Assembly (NCBI GenBank): GCA_020465985.1
Contig: JAANYP010003256.1
Span: 372,001 to 436,000 of the forward strand
From: Centrapalus pauciflorus
Taxonomy: Eukaryota; Streptophyta; Magnoliopsida; Asterales; Asteraceae
Length of the DNA: 64,000 nt
Reading direction: 5' to 3'
Position 1 is the first letter of the stretch, and each line of letters starts with the position of its first letter. The notes beneath the pieces were generated by a model that did not search any database, was not told the origin of the DNA, and saw only the letters and a list, made by a program, of their open reading frames with translations. Position numbers and translations under genes: made by a program. Of the stretch, positions 44,657-57,001 are shown piece by piece.

Positions 44657-44910
44657 TTACTTTCCAAGTAAACGTCGAGTACGTTGATTAACACCTCTAA
44701 CACGGAAATTGAGCTCATCGACATCATCTTGAAGAGGATCTAGAGCTTTGTTTTGCCTGCAAAATTTTCAGAATTTGTTTTTAGGAACCTAAGAAGCACA
44801 AATACAATTTACAACTATTAATCTTTGAAGGAAAAAAAAACGAACCTTTCAATCTTTATCAACAGCCATTACCTTAAGTTCTTAGAGTATGTTGAAAGCA
44901 TGCTAAAGAC
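44657..44910 (-). pseudogene. SNAP33-type SNARE remnant (C-terminal exons)
   Basis: The last exon (44756-44657) reads QNKALDPLQDDVDELNFRVR then GVNQRTRRLLGK and a stop. It is the very conserved end of the second SNARE (Qc) helix of plant SNAP25-like proteins such as SNAP33. Acceptor TTTGCAG and the split Arg codon (AG/G) fit the preceding exon, which ends ...ATTGAAAG with donor GTTCG at 44845. That exon (about 44846-44910) is degenerate: it recalls LSNILKELKGMAVDMGSEIE but has lost residues and holds in-frame stops. No upstream exons are seen. Inferred: a decaying duplicate, not a working membrane-fusion protein. Confidence 0.72.
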
Positions 44911-45344
44911 TGAAATGAGCCTGAATCAGTAATGAAGATCCATCAAATGTGTGTTGGTATTCTATTATATCCAGCTTTGATTTCATCAAAAATATTGATA
45001 CTAATAATGATTCAGTAAGGTGTTAATAAGTAGTATAGATAAAGATAGTTAAGGTGTTGCTGCTGGCTGTTGTCCGAGACTTTGCTTAGCTGAGTCTCAG
45101 AGTTAATGAGGCGTTACTGGTACTGCTATACACACTCTGAGACTTTTTAATTTCAGAGTTGACATGCCCACACAAACACTTAATTGTTTCTGTTTTCAAT
45201 TGTTACTGTTGCTGGGCAATTAACACTAAATTGATTTTATAAACTCATCAAGGAGATGAGTTGTTTCACTTTTCAACTACTCTGAGACACATACAAGTCT
45301 CAAAGTCACCATGTACATGCATACACTCATCGCAAACACAGACA

Positions 45345-46905
45345 CAAACACTGCACATTAATCTCTCTATTTTTAACCATTTTCAGCAGCAAAACAGTTG
45401 GTTCACAGGCGATTTAAACACTCAATTGATCACACAAACATACATAAATGTTATGATGCCAAGGCCGAAGGCCATGTGGCCTTCTTGGCCTCATTTACGG
45501 CTCCAAAACAGAAATAAAATTTCATGGACAGCAACATGTGGACAGCATAATGTCAAACGAATAAAGCAAATAATCATGGCACTTCATGCCATTCGGGACA
45601 CCAGGAATGGTAGAGGTACATACCTTGTGTCTTAAAAAGTCGGGTGTTCTTTTCACATAACATCAACTCATACTTTACATGGAAGTGCATTAAATCTACA
45701 GAAATAAGCCCAAAAATAGTCTTATAAATACATAAGCAATTCACAATAAAAATCAAACTGATAGATAGCCTTAAAGCCATAGAAAATATAACAAAGATAG
45801 CTTAAAAATACATATATCACACCATGAATTGACATATTTCACAATAAAAACCAATTCAAATCACTCATTAAAACAGAAAACATATATCCATCGTTTCCAC
45901 AATCCATATCAAAAACCTGATATTAGACCAAACATATCAAAGGCTAACAATCCCATTCCCTTGTCATACCAAGAATAATTTCCCTTTAAAACCTACAAAA
46001 TTACTCTAATCAACTTTTAACTAAGCAGATACTACAAGTAAATGACTCCCATCAGCTTTAATTGCATTTTTCACCTTTTTGGATTAACAAAAGTGAACTC
46101 AATTAAAAATTATTGCACATATAAACATAACTCACCGGTAAAAACCCAACTATAAATTTGATTCATTTATTTAACAAAAGTGAACTTATATAGTCCATAT
46201 AAGCACTGTTTAATCCCAAACAAAACACCGTGTCTATTCTATATCAATTTATAGCTAAAAAGTTAGTCGTGCAAGAAGCACTTCAGGCAACCTGTATCCC
46301 TAATGCCTAAATCCTAAATTAAAGCAACTACGATTTAAAATAAATTGCATCCAACAACCTTCAAACACTACGTAGAAATTGAGTGATAATAAAAAGTAAA
46401 ACATAAACAAAATATATTGAATAAACTACAAGGCTGAAGAAATACCGGTTAAATATGAAAATGAACATTTTCAATGTCTTCATCAACCTCATACCTGAAT
46501 TTGATCCTACACAAAATAACAAACATAAAAATTAGGTCTGATTACACTTCTTAAAATCAACAAAACAATAAATCCAACTATGACTATTATAAATGAACAG
46601 AACATTAACTTACACATTCAAAGTAAAGCAAATCATCTCAAACAATAAATACGATTCCAATAAAATCAAAATAACAGATATCAATATCATACAGAGTCAG
46701 GCCAATAGAAACACACACTGCACATTAGTCTTTCTATTTTTAACCATTTTCAGCAGAAAAATAGTTGGTTCATGGGCGATTTAAACACTCAATCCATCAC
46801 ACAAACATACATAAATGTTATAATGCCAAGGCCAAAGGCCATTTGGCCTTCTTGGCCTCATTTACAGCTCCAAAACAGAAATAAAATTCCATGGACAACA
46901 ACATA
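45345..46905 (+). repeat. Two copies of a 190-bp direct repeat
   Basis: 45345-45535 and 46715-46905 share AACCATTTTCAGCAG, GTTGGTTCA, GCGATTTAAACACTCAAT, ACATACATAAATGTTAT and a GC palindrome near GGCCATNTGGCCTTCTTGGCC. No protein is supported in either; the sequence between them is non-coding. Confidence 0.82.
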
Positions 46906-48227
46906 TTTAAACTCAAAGTTTTGTTTTAAACCTTGGAATTTAACCTTCAAATTGCTAAAAGATGCAATTAAACACATAATAAGAACATGCATGGTTTTCA
47001 TGAATTAACGTCATAACGAATAATTAGCATATCGCTTCTCACATGAATTGTTGTGAAAATTTAGGGATTTGTCAGAACAACCGATTGACACTAAAACTGT
47101 AGATGAAACAGAATTGAAACCGAATTTCTAATTTAACCTAGCTATAGGCGAAAGAATCCACAGATTTATTGGTTGTAAATCATTTGGATAATTCATACAT
47201 GTGGCTCTTTCAAGTCATACCATAAGTTGCCAGCTATATTGTTTCTTAATTAACTTCTGCATTTTATGCTCCTTAGCACTGTCACACGTTTTGATGTTAA
47301 AACATTGTTACTATTTGCTTTGACCTTTTGACTAATAACATCCTTAAATTAAAAAAATTTCTGACTGACATACATTTGGTGTGATAAATTTAATTCAACA
47401 AATTAACAAATCTATTTTTGATATCTGATTTTCTCTCTTGATCAGTTAATGTTTGGAAAAATGAAGAATAACCTTTATGAATACATCAGATAGCTGCCAA
47501 AAACATCATTCTGCAAGTGTAGAAGCATTGAGCAGATAATCAAATATTCCATACTTACAAACACAGCAAAGGTGAAATTAACTTCAAGTTTAATAAAAGT
47601 TCATGTTATAGAGCATTCAAGACAAAAAAAAATATCAATAGATGGTTTGCTGGCCTGCATCTTTTTTAACCTTTTGCAATTAATTCTAGCTAAATATCCA
47701 ATAATATAAAATTGCTTCTACAGTTCACGTCAACAGTTTTCAATAAGGAACAAAAAGTTATCAGAGAGCTTTAATATCCAATAAAACAAATATCAAAGAT
47801 ATAATATATTGACCACTAATATAAAATTGCACAAATTCTTTGATATAAAATTGCACAAATTCACTCCAAACTGAAGAGAAGAATTATAATTAATATAAAA
47901 TGAGAAACTAACCTCCTGTGATGCAGCATTCCTTTGGGTGCCTGCATATAGTCAGGTATCAGATAGATATTAACATAAATTTCAAAGCAAAATCGTGTAG
48001 AAATTTCAAAACAAAATCATGTAGAAACCCAAGAAATAAAGGATATTAGAACCCCTTCAACTTACCTTCAAAATCTGATAATTGTTGTCTTCAAGAAAAC
48101 CCAAATCCAAATCTTCAAAACCTTCATAATCTAGTGGTTTTCATATAGAAATTTCATCTTCTTCAAGTTCGAAACCATCCTCTTCAAGAAAATCATGTAG
48201 AAATTCCAACCCTTCAGATCTGAGATC
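46906..48227. other. Non-coding DNA
   Basis: AT-rich. Short phrases are locally duplicated (CACAAATTC, CATGTAGAAA), but no gene or element is recognised. Confidence 0.3.
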
Positions 48228-48557
48228 TTAGAAAACATCGGTGGTCTCGTCTTCGATCAGAGAGAGAGCGCCAAAAAACCTAGATGAAACATCGGTGGTG
48301 GTCGCCAACGAGATCGGAGTGGTGAGGCAACGACGATATGGTTTCACAGGGCTGGAGACGTGTGTCTTCGACCCGTGAGACAGAGAGCAAAAAAACATAG
48401 ATGAAACATCAGTGGTGGTCGCCGACGAGACCGAAGTGGTGAGGTGATGGTGTCGTTTGCTGGTTTGGTTAAAGAGGGAGAGAATGAAGTGAATAAGAGA
48501 TCTGCAGAATATTGGCAGAGAGGATTGAGGAGTGAAGGAAAGAGATACCATAATCAA
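48228..48557 (-). other. Open frame with internal duplication, doubtful gene
   Basis: A 109-codon minus-strand frame contains a diverged tandem duplication of about 114 bp (SATTTDVSSMFF... and LATTTDVSSRFF...). No known domain. The higher GC and CT-rich coding side suggest a 5' leader or first exon of a lost gene or TE. The stretch 48558-49028 beyond it is non-coding. Confidence 0.25.
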
Positions 48558-49028
48558 ATATTAGGAGTCATGATTGAGGAGTGGTGAAATCTTCTTGCAG
48601 ACGAAATAGTTTGGCTTTCCGATGCGTGCACAGTGCTCGACTCAGTATTTTAAAAGTTGCAGATTTTAGTATATTTGAATTTTGTATGCAATAAAGGTTG
48701 TACATAATGCATTAAAGACTTGTAAGTCTTAATTTTCAAGAATGTGCATTACCTTGTTGTACTTTGTGCTTTGTATCTTGTAAAAAACTAAATGCTTTAT
48801 TAGTAGTATAGATTATGTTTAAACATAGTATGCATCATTAAAAAAAACATAGAATGCACAATGATTATGTTTAAAAAAGGAAATAGAGGGTCCATTGAGA
48901 TCATTGGGGGTCCATTTAGACTCCCCTAAGGTTTGAGCAAGGATTTGAACTTGAATAACACTTCAACCAAGACCCATTATAATAAATGAAAGTCAAAGAC
49001 CAAATGATGAGGCAGGAATCAACTATAA

Positions 49029-49332
49029 GGTTGCGTTTGGTACTAATAAATGAAGTGAATGGAATTGACTTAGTTTTCAAGCTTTGTTGACAAAGGAATA
49101 TAACATATCAATTAAGATTTGACACATAGAATGAATAAAAACAATACAATCTCAATTCTCTTTATCTTGTTTTGATTCTCTCCATGTTGAGGAGAAAACT
49201 AAAGAAATGATATTTACACTAAAAATCAGTTCTCCATCATTCACTTGAGAATCGATGGTGACATCCTGCGAAAGAACAAGCTTAAAAATCAATTCAATTT
49301 CATTCTCTCTGTTCTCCGTACCAAACGCACCC
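49029..49332. mobile_element. Tourist/PIF-Harbinger-like MITE
   Basis: Ends GGTTGCGTTTGGTAC and GTACCAAACGCACCC with TSD TAA (49026-49028, 49333-49335). 304 bp. Confidence 0.85.
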
Positions 49333-49335
49333 TAA

Positions 49336-50566
49336 ATCTCTAACAAGACTTTGCTCGAGAATAACACTTTTAATCAAGAACAACTACAAGATTTCACAAA
49401 GTTTGCAATTGTATTCTCAGCAATCATGGTCCTAATGGTAAAAAAAATGTCAAGGACTATCAATTATGTTTTTTGAGATGCTGTGAGAGGTCTAGTTCAA
49501 TGTATCTAACTAAAGTTATTGCTTCTGCTGTTCTTTGATCAAAGTTAACTGAACTCTCTCTCTTGCTCCTAACACCAGCTGTTCAAGCGTTATCCGGTGG
49601 GATTTGACGTTGGAGTCGTTCCTTATCGTTCCCGGACTCGGATCATAGCTGAAACAACAAGAGAAGCTCGTTAGAAGTGGATCCAGGGCCGGAGCCCCGG
49701 AATCCACCTCCGACGATCAAGTCAGATTTAGTATGTAAACATGTGTTTAGCAGAAAATGAAGTGAACAGGGTGTAATATGGCACATAATAACATGATTTA
49801 GCAAGATATCAAGAAGTTAACAACTAAGATTAGACAATAATAATTATAATCTCATAGAATCAGTGCTGATTATATCATACCGGTGGAAAATGACGAGAGG
49901 GTCATGCAACTAAGAATACCTGATGTTAGGGTTTGGTGGCATTAATAAATTTAGTCCTACCTTTGTGCCGATGGCGGCGCTGCACCAGAGAGAGACAGAG
50001 AGTGAGGGAGCAGTAGTTAGGCGCTGAGATGAGTGCCAAGGGAGATAGGCGGTGCATCAACAGAGTGGTGGTGTTGGTGCTGTTTGAGCGGTCATCGGCG
50101 GATTTGAGTCTGCGGTCGCGGCGGTGGCGAAGGGGTATGGCGGCGGTGCTGGAGCTTAGGCCGTTGTCGTGGTTGGTTGTGAGAACGAGAGAGGGAGAGA
50201 AGGAGCCGTGAGAGAGAGAACTAACCAGAGGGAGATGGAAGTCCAGAAGAGCGATGGCTGGTGTTTGCCGGCGAAGGGATGGCGGTGGCGACCGCCGGCC
50301 GGAGAGGTGGACATGGAGCCGAGGAGTTGAAGTCCCCTAGGGTTGCTTGGGAGGAGCCTAACGTATTTGCTTCTTACCTCATATAAAGTCCAGAGCCCCC
50401 ATGTAAATATGGGCTTTTGGGCTTCTTACCATGCCAAGATCTAACCAATATCATCACCAGCCATTTTCATGAGAGATCTCTCTACACAAAGAACTTCTGC
50501 TAACTCAGAATCAAATTTAGGATTAATCAGTTCCAAGCAAGGAGTTTGGCTATTGAATGATAATTT
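49336..50566. other. Non-coding DNA with GC-rich leader-like blocks
   Basis: 49550-49730 and 49975-50340 are GC-rich with GA/GGCGG runs. The short frames they contain (60-63 codons) carry no recognisable domains. They may be promoter-leader parts of a lost element or gene. Confidence 0.3.
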
Positions 50567-50832
50567 GATGCCTAGGGCCGTAGCCCGTGTGGACCCTCCT
50601 TAGGGCCGGCTCCGAGTATATAGTACATTCATGTTGCCCAATTGAATGATTGAAAATATCAATATGAACATTACTGCACTCCGGTGGAATTTGAGAATGT
50701 CGAAAGTTGCAAGTTCGATCATGACAATGCATACTTATCAAGTTCCTTTATCTCACTAGCTTACGTTACATCTTTGTATATACTCGGAGCCGGCCCTAAG
50801 GAGGGTCCACACGGGCTACGGCCCTAGGCATC
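50567..50832. repeat. Inverted repeat with 50-60-bp identical arms
   Basis: The left arm (about 50562-50617) is the exact complement of 50785-50838 through CTCGGAGCCGGCCCTAAGG and GGCATCAAATTATCA. The arms are separated by about 165 bp of unrelated sequence, flanked by TATA on both sides. Confidence 0.88.
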
Positions 50833-53800
50833 AAATTATCAAGGGGCATTACTTTTGTCAGTCTAATAAATAATATATTAAACTTTGTTTTGTTGCTCAA
50901 TGTTCATATCTTTATTATTAATGACAAAAATTATAATATGAGAAGACGAGATCAATGAAATTATAAAATGTAACAAGTGAAAAAAAATATTAGTGATAAA
51001 AATTAAAATACCCAAAAGTGTGCTAGAAGAATCAATGAGAAAATTGCTTTTGAATCAGATAATCCTTACATAACTTTCAAATCACACAACATAAGAAGGG
51101 ATCAAACCCACTTAAGAAAAGAATTAAAGTCGTACAATACCAACGTACTTTTTCAAATATATTGATACGATACAAGAATTTTTTTTACCTATATGGTACA
51201 TATAGTTTAGTTTTTCATTCCAATAATCAATATAGTACATTTTTATATAGACCCCAAACATTTTCAAATAAAGCCTTATTAAGAATTTTAAATTGTGCTC
51301 TACGTAAAATTATGTCATATTGAAATGAAAAATAAAGTGCATGTACCATGTGTTCTACCGTTAATGATCTTATATTTGTGTTTTTAAAAGTATGAAAATG
51401 ATATATGCTTATGTGGATTTTTTTAAATTATTTATATAGATCAAAATCCACGTTGTACTAAAAAATAACTTGTCGATATGGTATGTCTAACCAATAACTA
51501 TGTTGATATGATGAATCCATGTAAGCATCATGTCATTAAAAACCTGCTACGTTGTCATTTGAATCAGCTGAAAATGTCATATCAACATGGTTATTGGTTA
51601 TCGACAAATTATTTTGAAGTACAACTACCATTCGGTAAAAAAAAAGTTAATTAGTCATTTAGGTAAATTTAAGAAAAATGTGTTGCATTTGTACGACTTT
51701 AACCCTTTAAATTTTTTTTAAAGATATACATTCATCTATCTTGCCCGAGCAAAAAAAAATCCGTAGACTGGCCCTGTAAATACCAGATTACTCCGATATA
51801 AAATGAAAACTATTGTAAGCCTCGATCCATCGATCCACCCTAGATCTAATTGCACAAGTTCCAAATCAGAAAATCTCTTTTTTCAGTGCTCCATAATCAA
51901 TATAACATTGAAAACCGAGTATATCGAGATCATACAAAAGCAAGTAAAATAACAGAGGCCGGAGACGATGAAGAATTTAACCGACTAACCGAGTAGAATT
52001 AGATGACCGAAGCTAGGGATATCGGAGAAGAAACGGAGGCCGAGATTTGCCGAATGAGCAGAGGCCGGCGAACGGTGATGCCGTAGAATTAGACCTGGCA
52101 ATTGGAGACACGAATACACGAGTTTGTGAGAGACACGACACGACACGAATACACGACACGAATACATCTTAAAGTTTGAGATAAAACTTATTGCCCTTCG
52201 TGTATTCATGTCGTATCAAATTCGGGTCTGACACGTGAAAACGACACGAATACACGTATTGCCAGGTCTACGTAGAATAGCCGCCCGAGACGAATTGGGG
52301 CAAGGGTTTCAATGCATGTGCCATACACGTGCTTAATCACTTTATACTTTTTTATTTTACTTTAAATTTTTTTTTTTGTTATTCACAACAAAACTTACAC
52401 ACGAAAGCTATATCATTTACTCTTATAAGTAAAACGATTTTTTAAAAGTATGTATAAAACATCATGATTTTTAAGTTTTAACACAACTCTATTTAAACCA
52501 TATATATTATGAATATTAATGTACCAGTTTATCAACTTGTAAAATGCATAAATGTATTTCAAAAAAGATAATTAGTTATTTGATATGTTAACAGGACCGA
52601 ATCTGAGTATTTTAATGCCCAGACAAGATAGGAAAAGATGCTTTAAAAGATTTTCATTCATTTCATTAACTGCATGATCAACATTCGGTGTTTATAAGAG
52701 TTTTTATCAATTTCTTTCACATTATTTAGAATATATTCATTAGCTTCATGATCCAAATTTTTATTTACTTGAGTATTTTTCTTATGTCTTTCTAGAAGTT
52801 TATTTAAAGATCTACGTAAAGATTGTACAAGTTATTGTCGTTTTTTCTTCTTTCTTCCTTTTCCCCCCTATTTTAGGTATACAAATGGTGTGAACGTGGA
52901 AACATGTTATGCAATTATTTAGACCGTAATGAAATAATATCTAAAACAAATAAATAAGTTGTAAGATAGATAACACCTGAGTGTCTTTTTTTTTTCTTTT
53001 ATTCTCTTCTTCTTCTCGTTAGTCAATCAATAGGGCTATCAACACCTACAAATTAAAGAAATAAAAAACTAGTTATTAATTGATGAGATAACAAGTTCAT
53101 GTTGTCGATAAGATAACGTCAACGATTAAACAATGAAATCAACATACTAAAGTCAATACATAGATAATTCCAATGATTATAAAACTGACTTTTTTCTTAT
53201 TTCCAACCAAATTCTTAATAAACTGTCACTAGGTGTTGCCCTTAGTTACCATATTCGATATTCTTCATCCACAATTCCACAGTTACATATATTAAAATAC
53301 AGTCTCTCTTCCTTCTAGTTGTCGTGTGTGTGTATATATATGCAACATAGTTTCTGTATAACAATTAACAAAACTAATAACTTCTAATGATTGAAGATTT
53401 CAGGTAAGACACTAACAATAAAGCAATAATGATTTTCGATTACCTCTCCAATCTTGACGTGCAACCGGTCTAACCGGATAGTCCTAATGAGTGAATATCG
53501 ATCTCATATTTCCCATGTTTGATGTATCTGTAACCAAATTTTCACTCCCCATGGTAAGCAATTCGAATTTCAAGTTCATATTGAGAGCCGAAAGAAAACC
53601 GTGAACGCATGATGACTTTGTGAATCTGTGAATCGTTCAAATGCGATAAGGCATGATGTGTCTGTGAATCGTTCCTTGTTCCTCGTTCCATCTCGCGGCT
53701 TTCCTTCTACCGCTCCTGACTCTACTGATTCTGGGTGTTGATTGAGAGAAAATCGCCCTCTTTCGTTGCTTCCGAGTGTGTCACTGTGTTGGTATCTCAT

Positions 53801-53927
53801 CTGTGGTGTTTTGGGCTTAAAATTGAACATAGTATAATGAACTTTGGGCTATAAGTTTGATGCCCCTTATGTTTTGATGCCTTGGGCTGGAGCCCGGTTG
53901 GCCCCCCTTATTGGGCCGGCCCTGTAT
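50785..53927. mobile_element. 3.1-kb TIR element, hAT-like ends
   Basis: The left end CTCGGAGCCGGCCCTAAGG...GGCATCAAA and the right end (complement: CAGGGCCGGCCCAATAAGG...GGCATCAAA) share about 60 bp of TIR with mismatches. No convincing TSD. GC-rich leader-like sequence lies inside the right end (53600-53800). No transposase is seen; a hAT MITE sits at 52090. Confidence 0.6.
52090..52270. mobile_element. 181-bp hAT MITE, perfect 8-bp TSD
   Basis: TIRs TAGACCTGGCAAT/ATTGCCAGGTCTA, TSD CGTAGAAT (52082-52089, 52271-52278). Interior is repeats of ACACGAATACACGA. Confidence 0.93.
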
Positions 53928-54935
53928 GTTAATTATGATAATGTTTTTACAAATCACATTAATTTTATATATTTATTTTTGCGGCAGGTCAACTAATTAT
54001 ATTGTTTTTACAAATCACATTTTGCACATGTATTAAAAGTTAGAAATAAGTAACAAAAAGAAACTTATTAACTTGAATCTCTCATATCTCATTGTCATGT
54101 TGTGTTTGTTGGTGTCACTTACTCCCTTTTATTATTGAATTCAAAAATACATTTATTTCTTTCATTCCAAACCAATAACACAACAATATGTATTATTTTC
54201 TCGTACATCCTATTTCTTTTAACTCCATTTCCTTTGTTTCCTTTTCTTTCAATCGTCGAGAGCATAGTGTTAAGGAGAGAAAGAGATGGAAGTAGAGAAA
54301 AAAGAGAATAATCTTGAAAAATGTGTGTTTCTGGAGATATTTTAGTATGACAAATGCAACAAGTGGAAATCTACCTACAACATTTCCACCCAAATCGGGA
54401 AGAAATCGAGAGAAATGAAGCGCTAGTCAAATCTTGTTCTCCAAACCATTTCCCTTTCTTCGCCTGTTTATTCTTCCTTACCATGTTTGTCGATTTCTTC
54501 TCCCCATTTGTTTCTATTATAGTCAGAAAACACAACACGAATATATCATAATCTCACATTCACTTTCAAATTTCTCCACTTAAAACAGCTACTGCCGTGA
54601 GACTTGTCGCAAGTGGTGGATCCAGATTTTTTTATAGGGGTCAAAGTTTAACAATGCTATGTGAATATAAGTGTTTGTCATACTTTCAAAAAATTTCAAA
54701 CCTCGAAATTCGGGTCAGTTCATATTGATTAAATAAAAAAACAAATAAGAAAAAGCTACAAAGTCATTAATTGTTACAAACCAAAAGAGATTAGATTTTA
54801 CAGTTGTGTTCTACGAGTTTTCATCTTTTGAAAACGAGTTATTACATCATCGTCTGAAACATTAACAAACGATTCTTTTTCTTATATTGAAAACTTTCTT
54901 TTTAAATTTTGGTCTATACTGTCTAATAAAATAAA
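53928..54935. other. Non-coding DNA
   Basis: No gene. Short frames at 54102-54551 overlap on both strands and lack domains. Confidence 0.3.
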
Positions 54936-55190
54936 GAGTAAATTACTTTGTTGATCCTTTTTTACCCATTATGATTGGTTCAGTCCTTTAACTTTTGAAA
55001 TTACTCAGCTAATCTTTTAAATAGGAATTCTGAACACCAATGGCCCTTTATTCATACGGAAAATGTTAAATGTCTTCACATTCGTCCAAACATCCATTTT
55101 AATAAATGACCATTGTGTTCAAAATTTTTATTTAAAGGATTGAACTAGTCGTAATAAGTCAACTTAAATGATCAACGAAGTAATTTACTC
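54936..55190. mobile_element. Mutator-type fold-back MITE, 9-bp TSD
   Basis: Long TIRs begin GAGTAAATTACTTTGTTGATC and end with the complement. Perfect TSD TAAAATAAA (54927-54935, 55191-55199). Confidence 0.9.
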
Positions 55191-55447
55191 TAAAATAAAA
55201 GAATCTAACAATACTTATGTTAAGAAATCAACAATAACAATCTAGTAGCAAGCCCATAACAATTTAGCAATAACAATTATCAAGCCTAGCAAAAAATTAA
55301 TAACATTGTAACAATACTTCGTACTTTCTATTAACAATAACAATTTAACAATATTTGGTAACTTTCTGGGGTTGGTGATTCTAACATAGCCCAAGGTCAA
55401 TAACACTCAAGACAACGGAATAAATTAAATATTTGCTAAACGGTTCT

Positions 55448-55513
55448 AACCTAATCAAAGTTAAATATTTTCTAAATGTGTAACAGATTATTAAGTTTGT
55501 ATGTTTTACTTTG

Positions 55514-55604
<91 letters not shown>

Positions 55605-55692
55605 CCTAATCAAAGTTAAATATTTTCTAAATGTGTAACAAATTATTAAGTTTGTATGTTTTACTTTGATTTTATATATATATATATATATA
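55448..55692. repeat. 70-bp direct repeat alternating with (TA)n
   Basis: 55448-55517 and 55603-55672 are nearly identical (AACCTAATCAAAG...TTTGATTTTA), each followed by (TA)n (55518-55602 and 55673-55692). The layout suggests slippage or unequal exchange within the TA tract. Confidence 0.92.
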
Positions 55693-56948
55693 GGGAGTGG
55701 ATCAAATGAGGACCGTGCTTAAAATGAGGACGGTAAGAACCAATAAGAAATCGCCACGTAAGCATTAGCTTTCTCTCACCTTAAAGGGCATTATGGACAT
55801 TTACAACATTTATATATATATATGGTAACATGACTAATATTTTTAAAAAAAGCAAAAATATCAATTTCAAAATGTAAATCCAATTGACAGCTTTCAACAA
55901 AGCTCGGTCAACATATATCAATTTTAAAATTTAAAAAAGTAATTATATCAACATCAATATTCACTTTCTTAATATATTGTAATCTTGTTGTGAACATTTG
56001 GAGGGTTCACAAAATTTCAATCATGTGAACCACTTGACTCTACCAATTTGTAGCGCTGTGAACCACTCCTTGGACTTGTGACTCACCGTGAAGTCATGAA
56101 CCACTCGTCACTCGCCTCCATCGTGAATCAAAGTTCGTAGTGTGCACCTTGCCATGAATCAACCAGCCGTGAAACATTAGCCGTGAACCGTGCACCTTGT
56201 CGTTAACCACTAGCCAGACTCGTCACTCACAAAACCCCTCTGCCGTGTAACAGTAAAGTAACGTGAACCACTTGTCATTAACCAACGTGAAGCACTCGGC
56301 AAAACCCTGAGCCGGACGCACTTCTCACTTGCAGCGCCGTGAACCACATCCACCTACTCAATGCATGTCGCCGTGAACCACATCCTGCTCCTCACTGTCT
56401 TCCGCCGTGAACCACCAACCTCCGATCTTCCTCTCTGCCGTCCGTCGCTTGAAACCCGTGAATCACCTAACTGCCGCCGTAAATCGTGAACCAGCGGTGC
56501 CGTCGTGAATCGTGAACCAGCAGTGCCGCCGTGAATCGTGAACCAGCGGTGCCGTCGTGAATCGTGAACCAGCAGTGCCGCCGTGAATCGTGAACCAGCA
56601 GTGCCGCCGTGAATCGTTAACCAGCAGTGTCGCAGTGCCGCCGTGAATCGTGAACCAGCAGTGCCACCGTGAATCGTGAACCAGCAGTGTCGCCGTGCCG
56701 CCATGAATCGTGAACCAGCAGTGCCGCCGTCCAAAACCCCCCAAATCCCTCTAAATATCTGATTCCTCCTAATTAATGACATATATTTGCTAAAATTACA
56801 ATGGTGCACAAATGACGGAATTGCCCTCTCGATGTTTTAAAAGGGGTATAAAACTATAATTAATTACAAATTTGCCACCTTGCATCATGTTGGTTGATTC
56901 ACAAATTCTAGCAATTTCATTGGTTCTTACCGTCCTCATTTTAAGCAC

Positions 56949-56950
<2 letters not shown>
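55693..56950. mobile_element. TIR element A inserted in (TA)n
   Basis: ACCGTGCTTAAAATGAGGAC and GGTAAGAACCAAT at the left end (55713-55744) are matched by their complement at 56917-56950. Both sides abut (TA)n. The interior is dominated by CGTGAACCA-type repeats and a 26-bp minisatellite. No transposase; superfamily unclear. Confidence 0.75.
56474..56731. repeat. 26-bp minisatellite
   Basis: About ten units of GTGAATCGTGAACCAGCAGT plus GCCGCC, with variants. The 26-bp period is not a multiple of three, so minus-strand frames through it (WFTIHGGTAGSRF) are a by-product. Degenerate CGTGAACCAC words extend back to about 56030. Confidence 0.92.

Positions 56951-56998
<48 letters not shown>
56951..56998. 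repeat. (TA)n between two TIR elements
   Basis: About 24 TA dinucleotides; right edge of element A and left edge of element B. Confidence 0.95.

Positions 56999-57001
<3 letters not shown>

Noticed and set aside
56354..56809. 151-codon frame with repeated WFTIHGG
   Set aside because: Translation of the 26-bp minisatellite; several frames are open because the repeat lacks stops.
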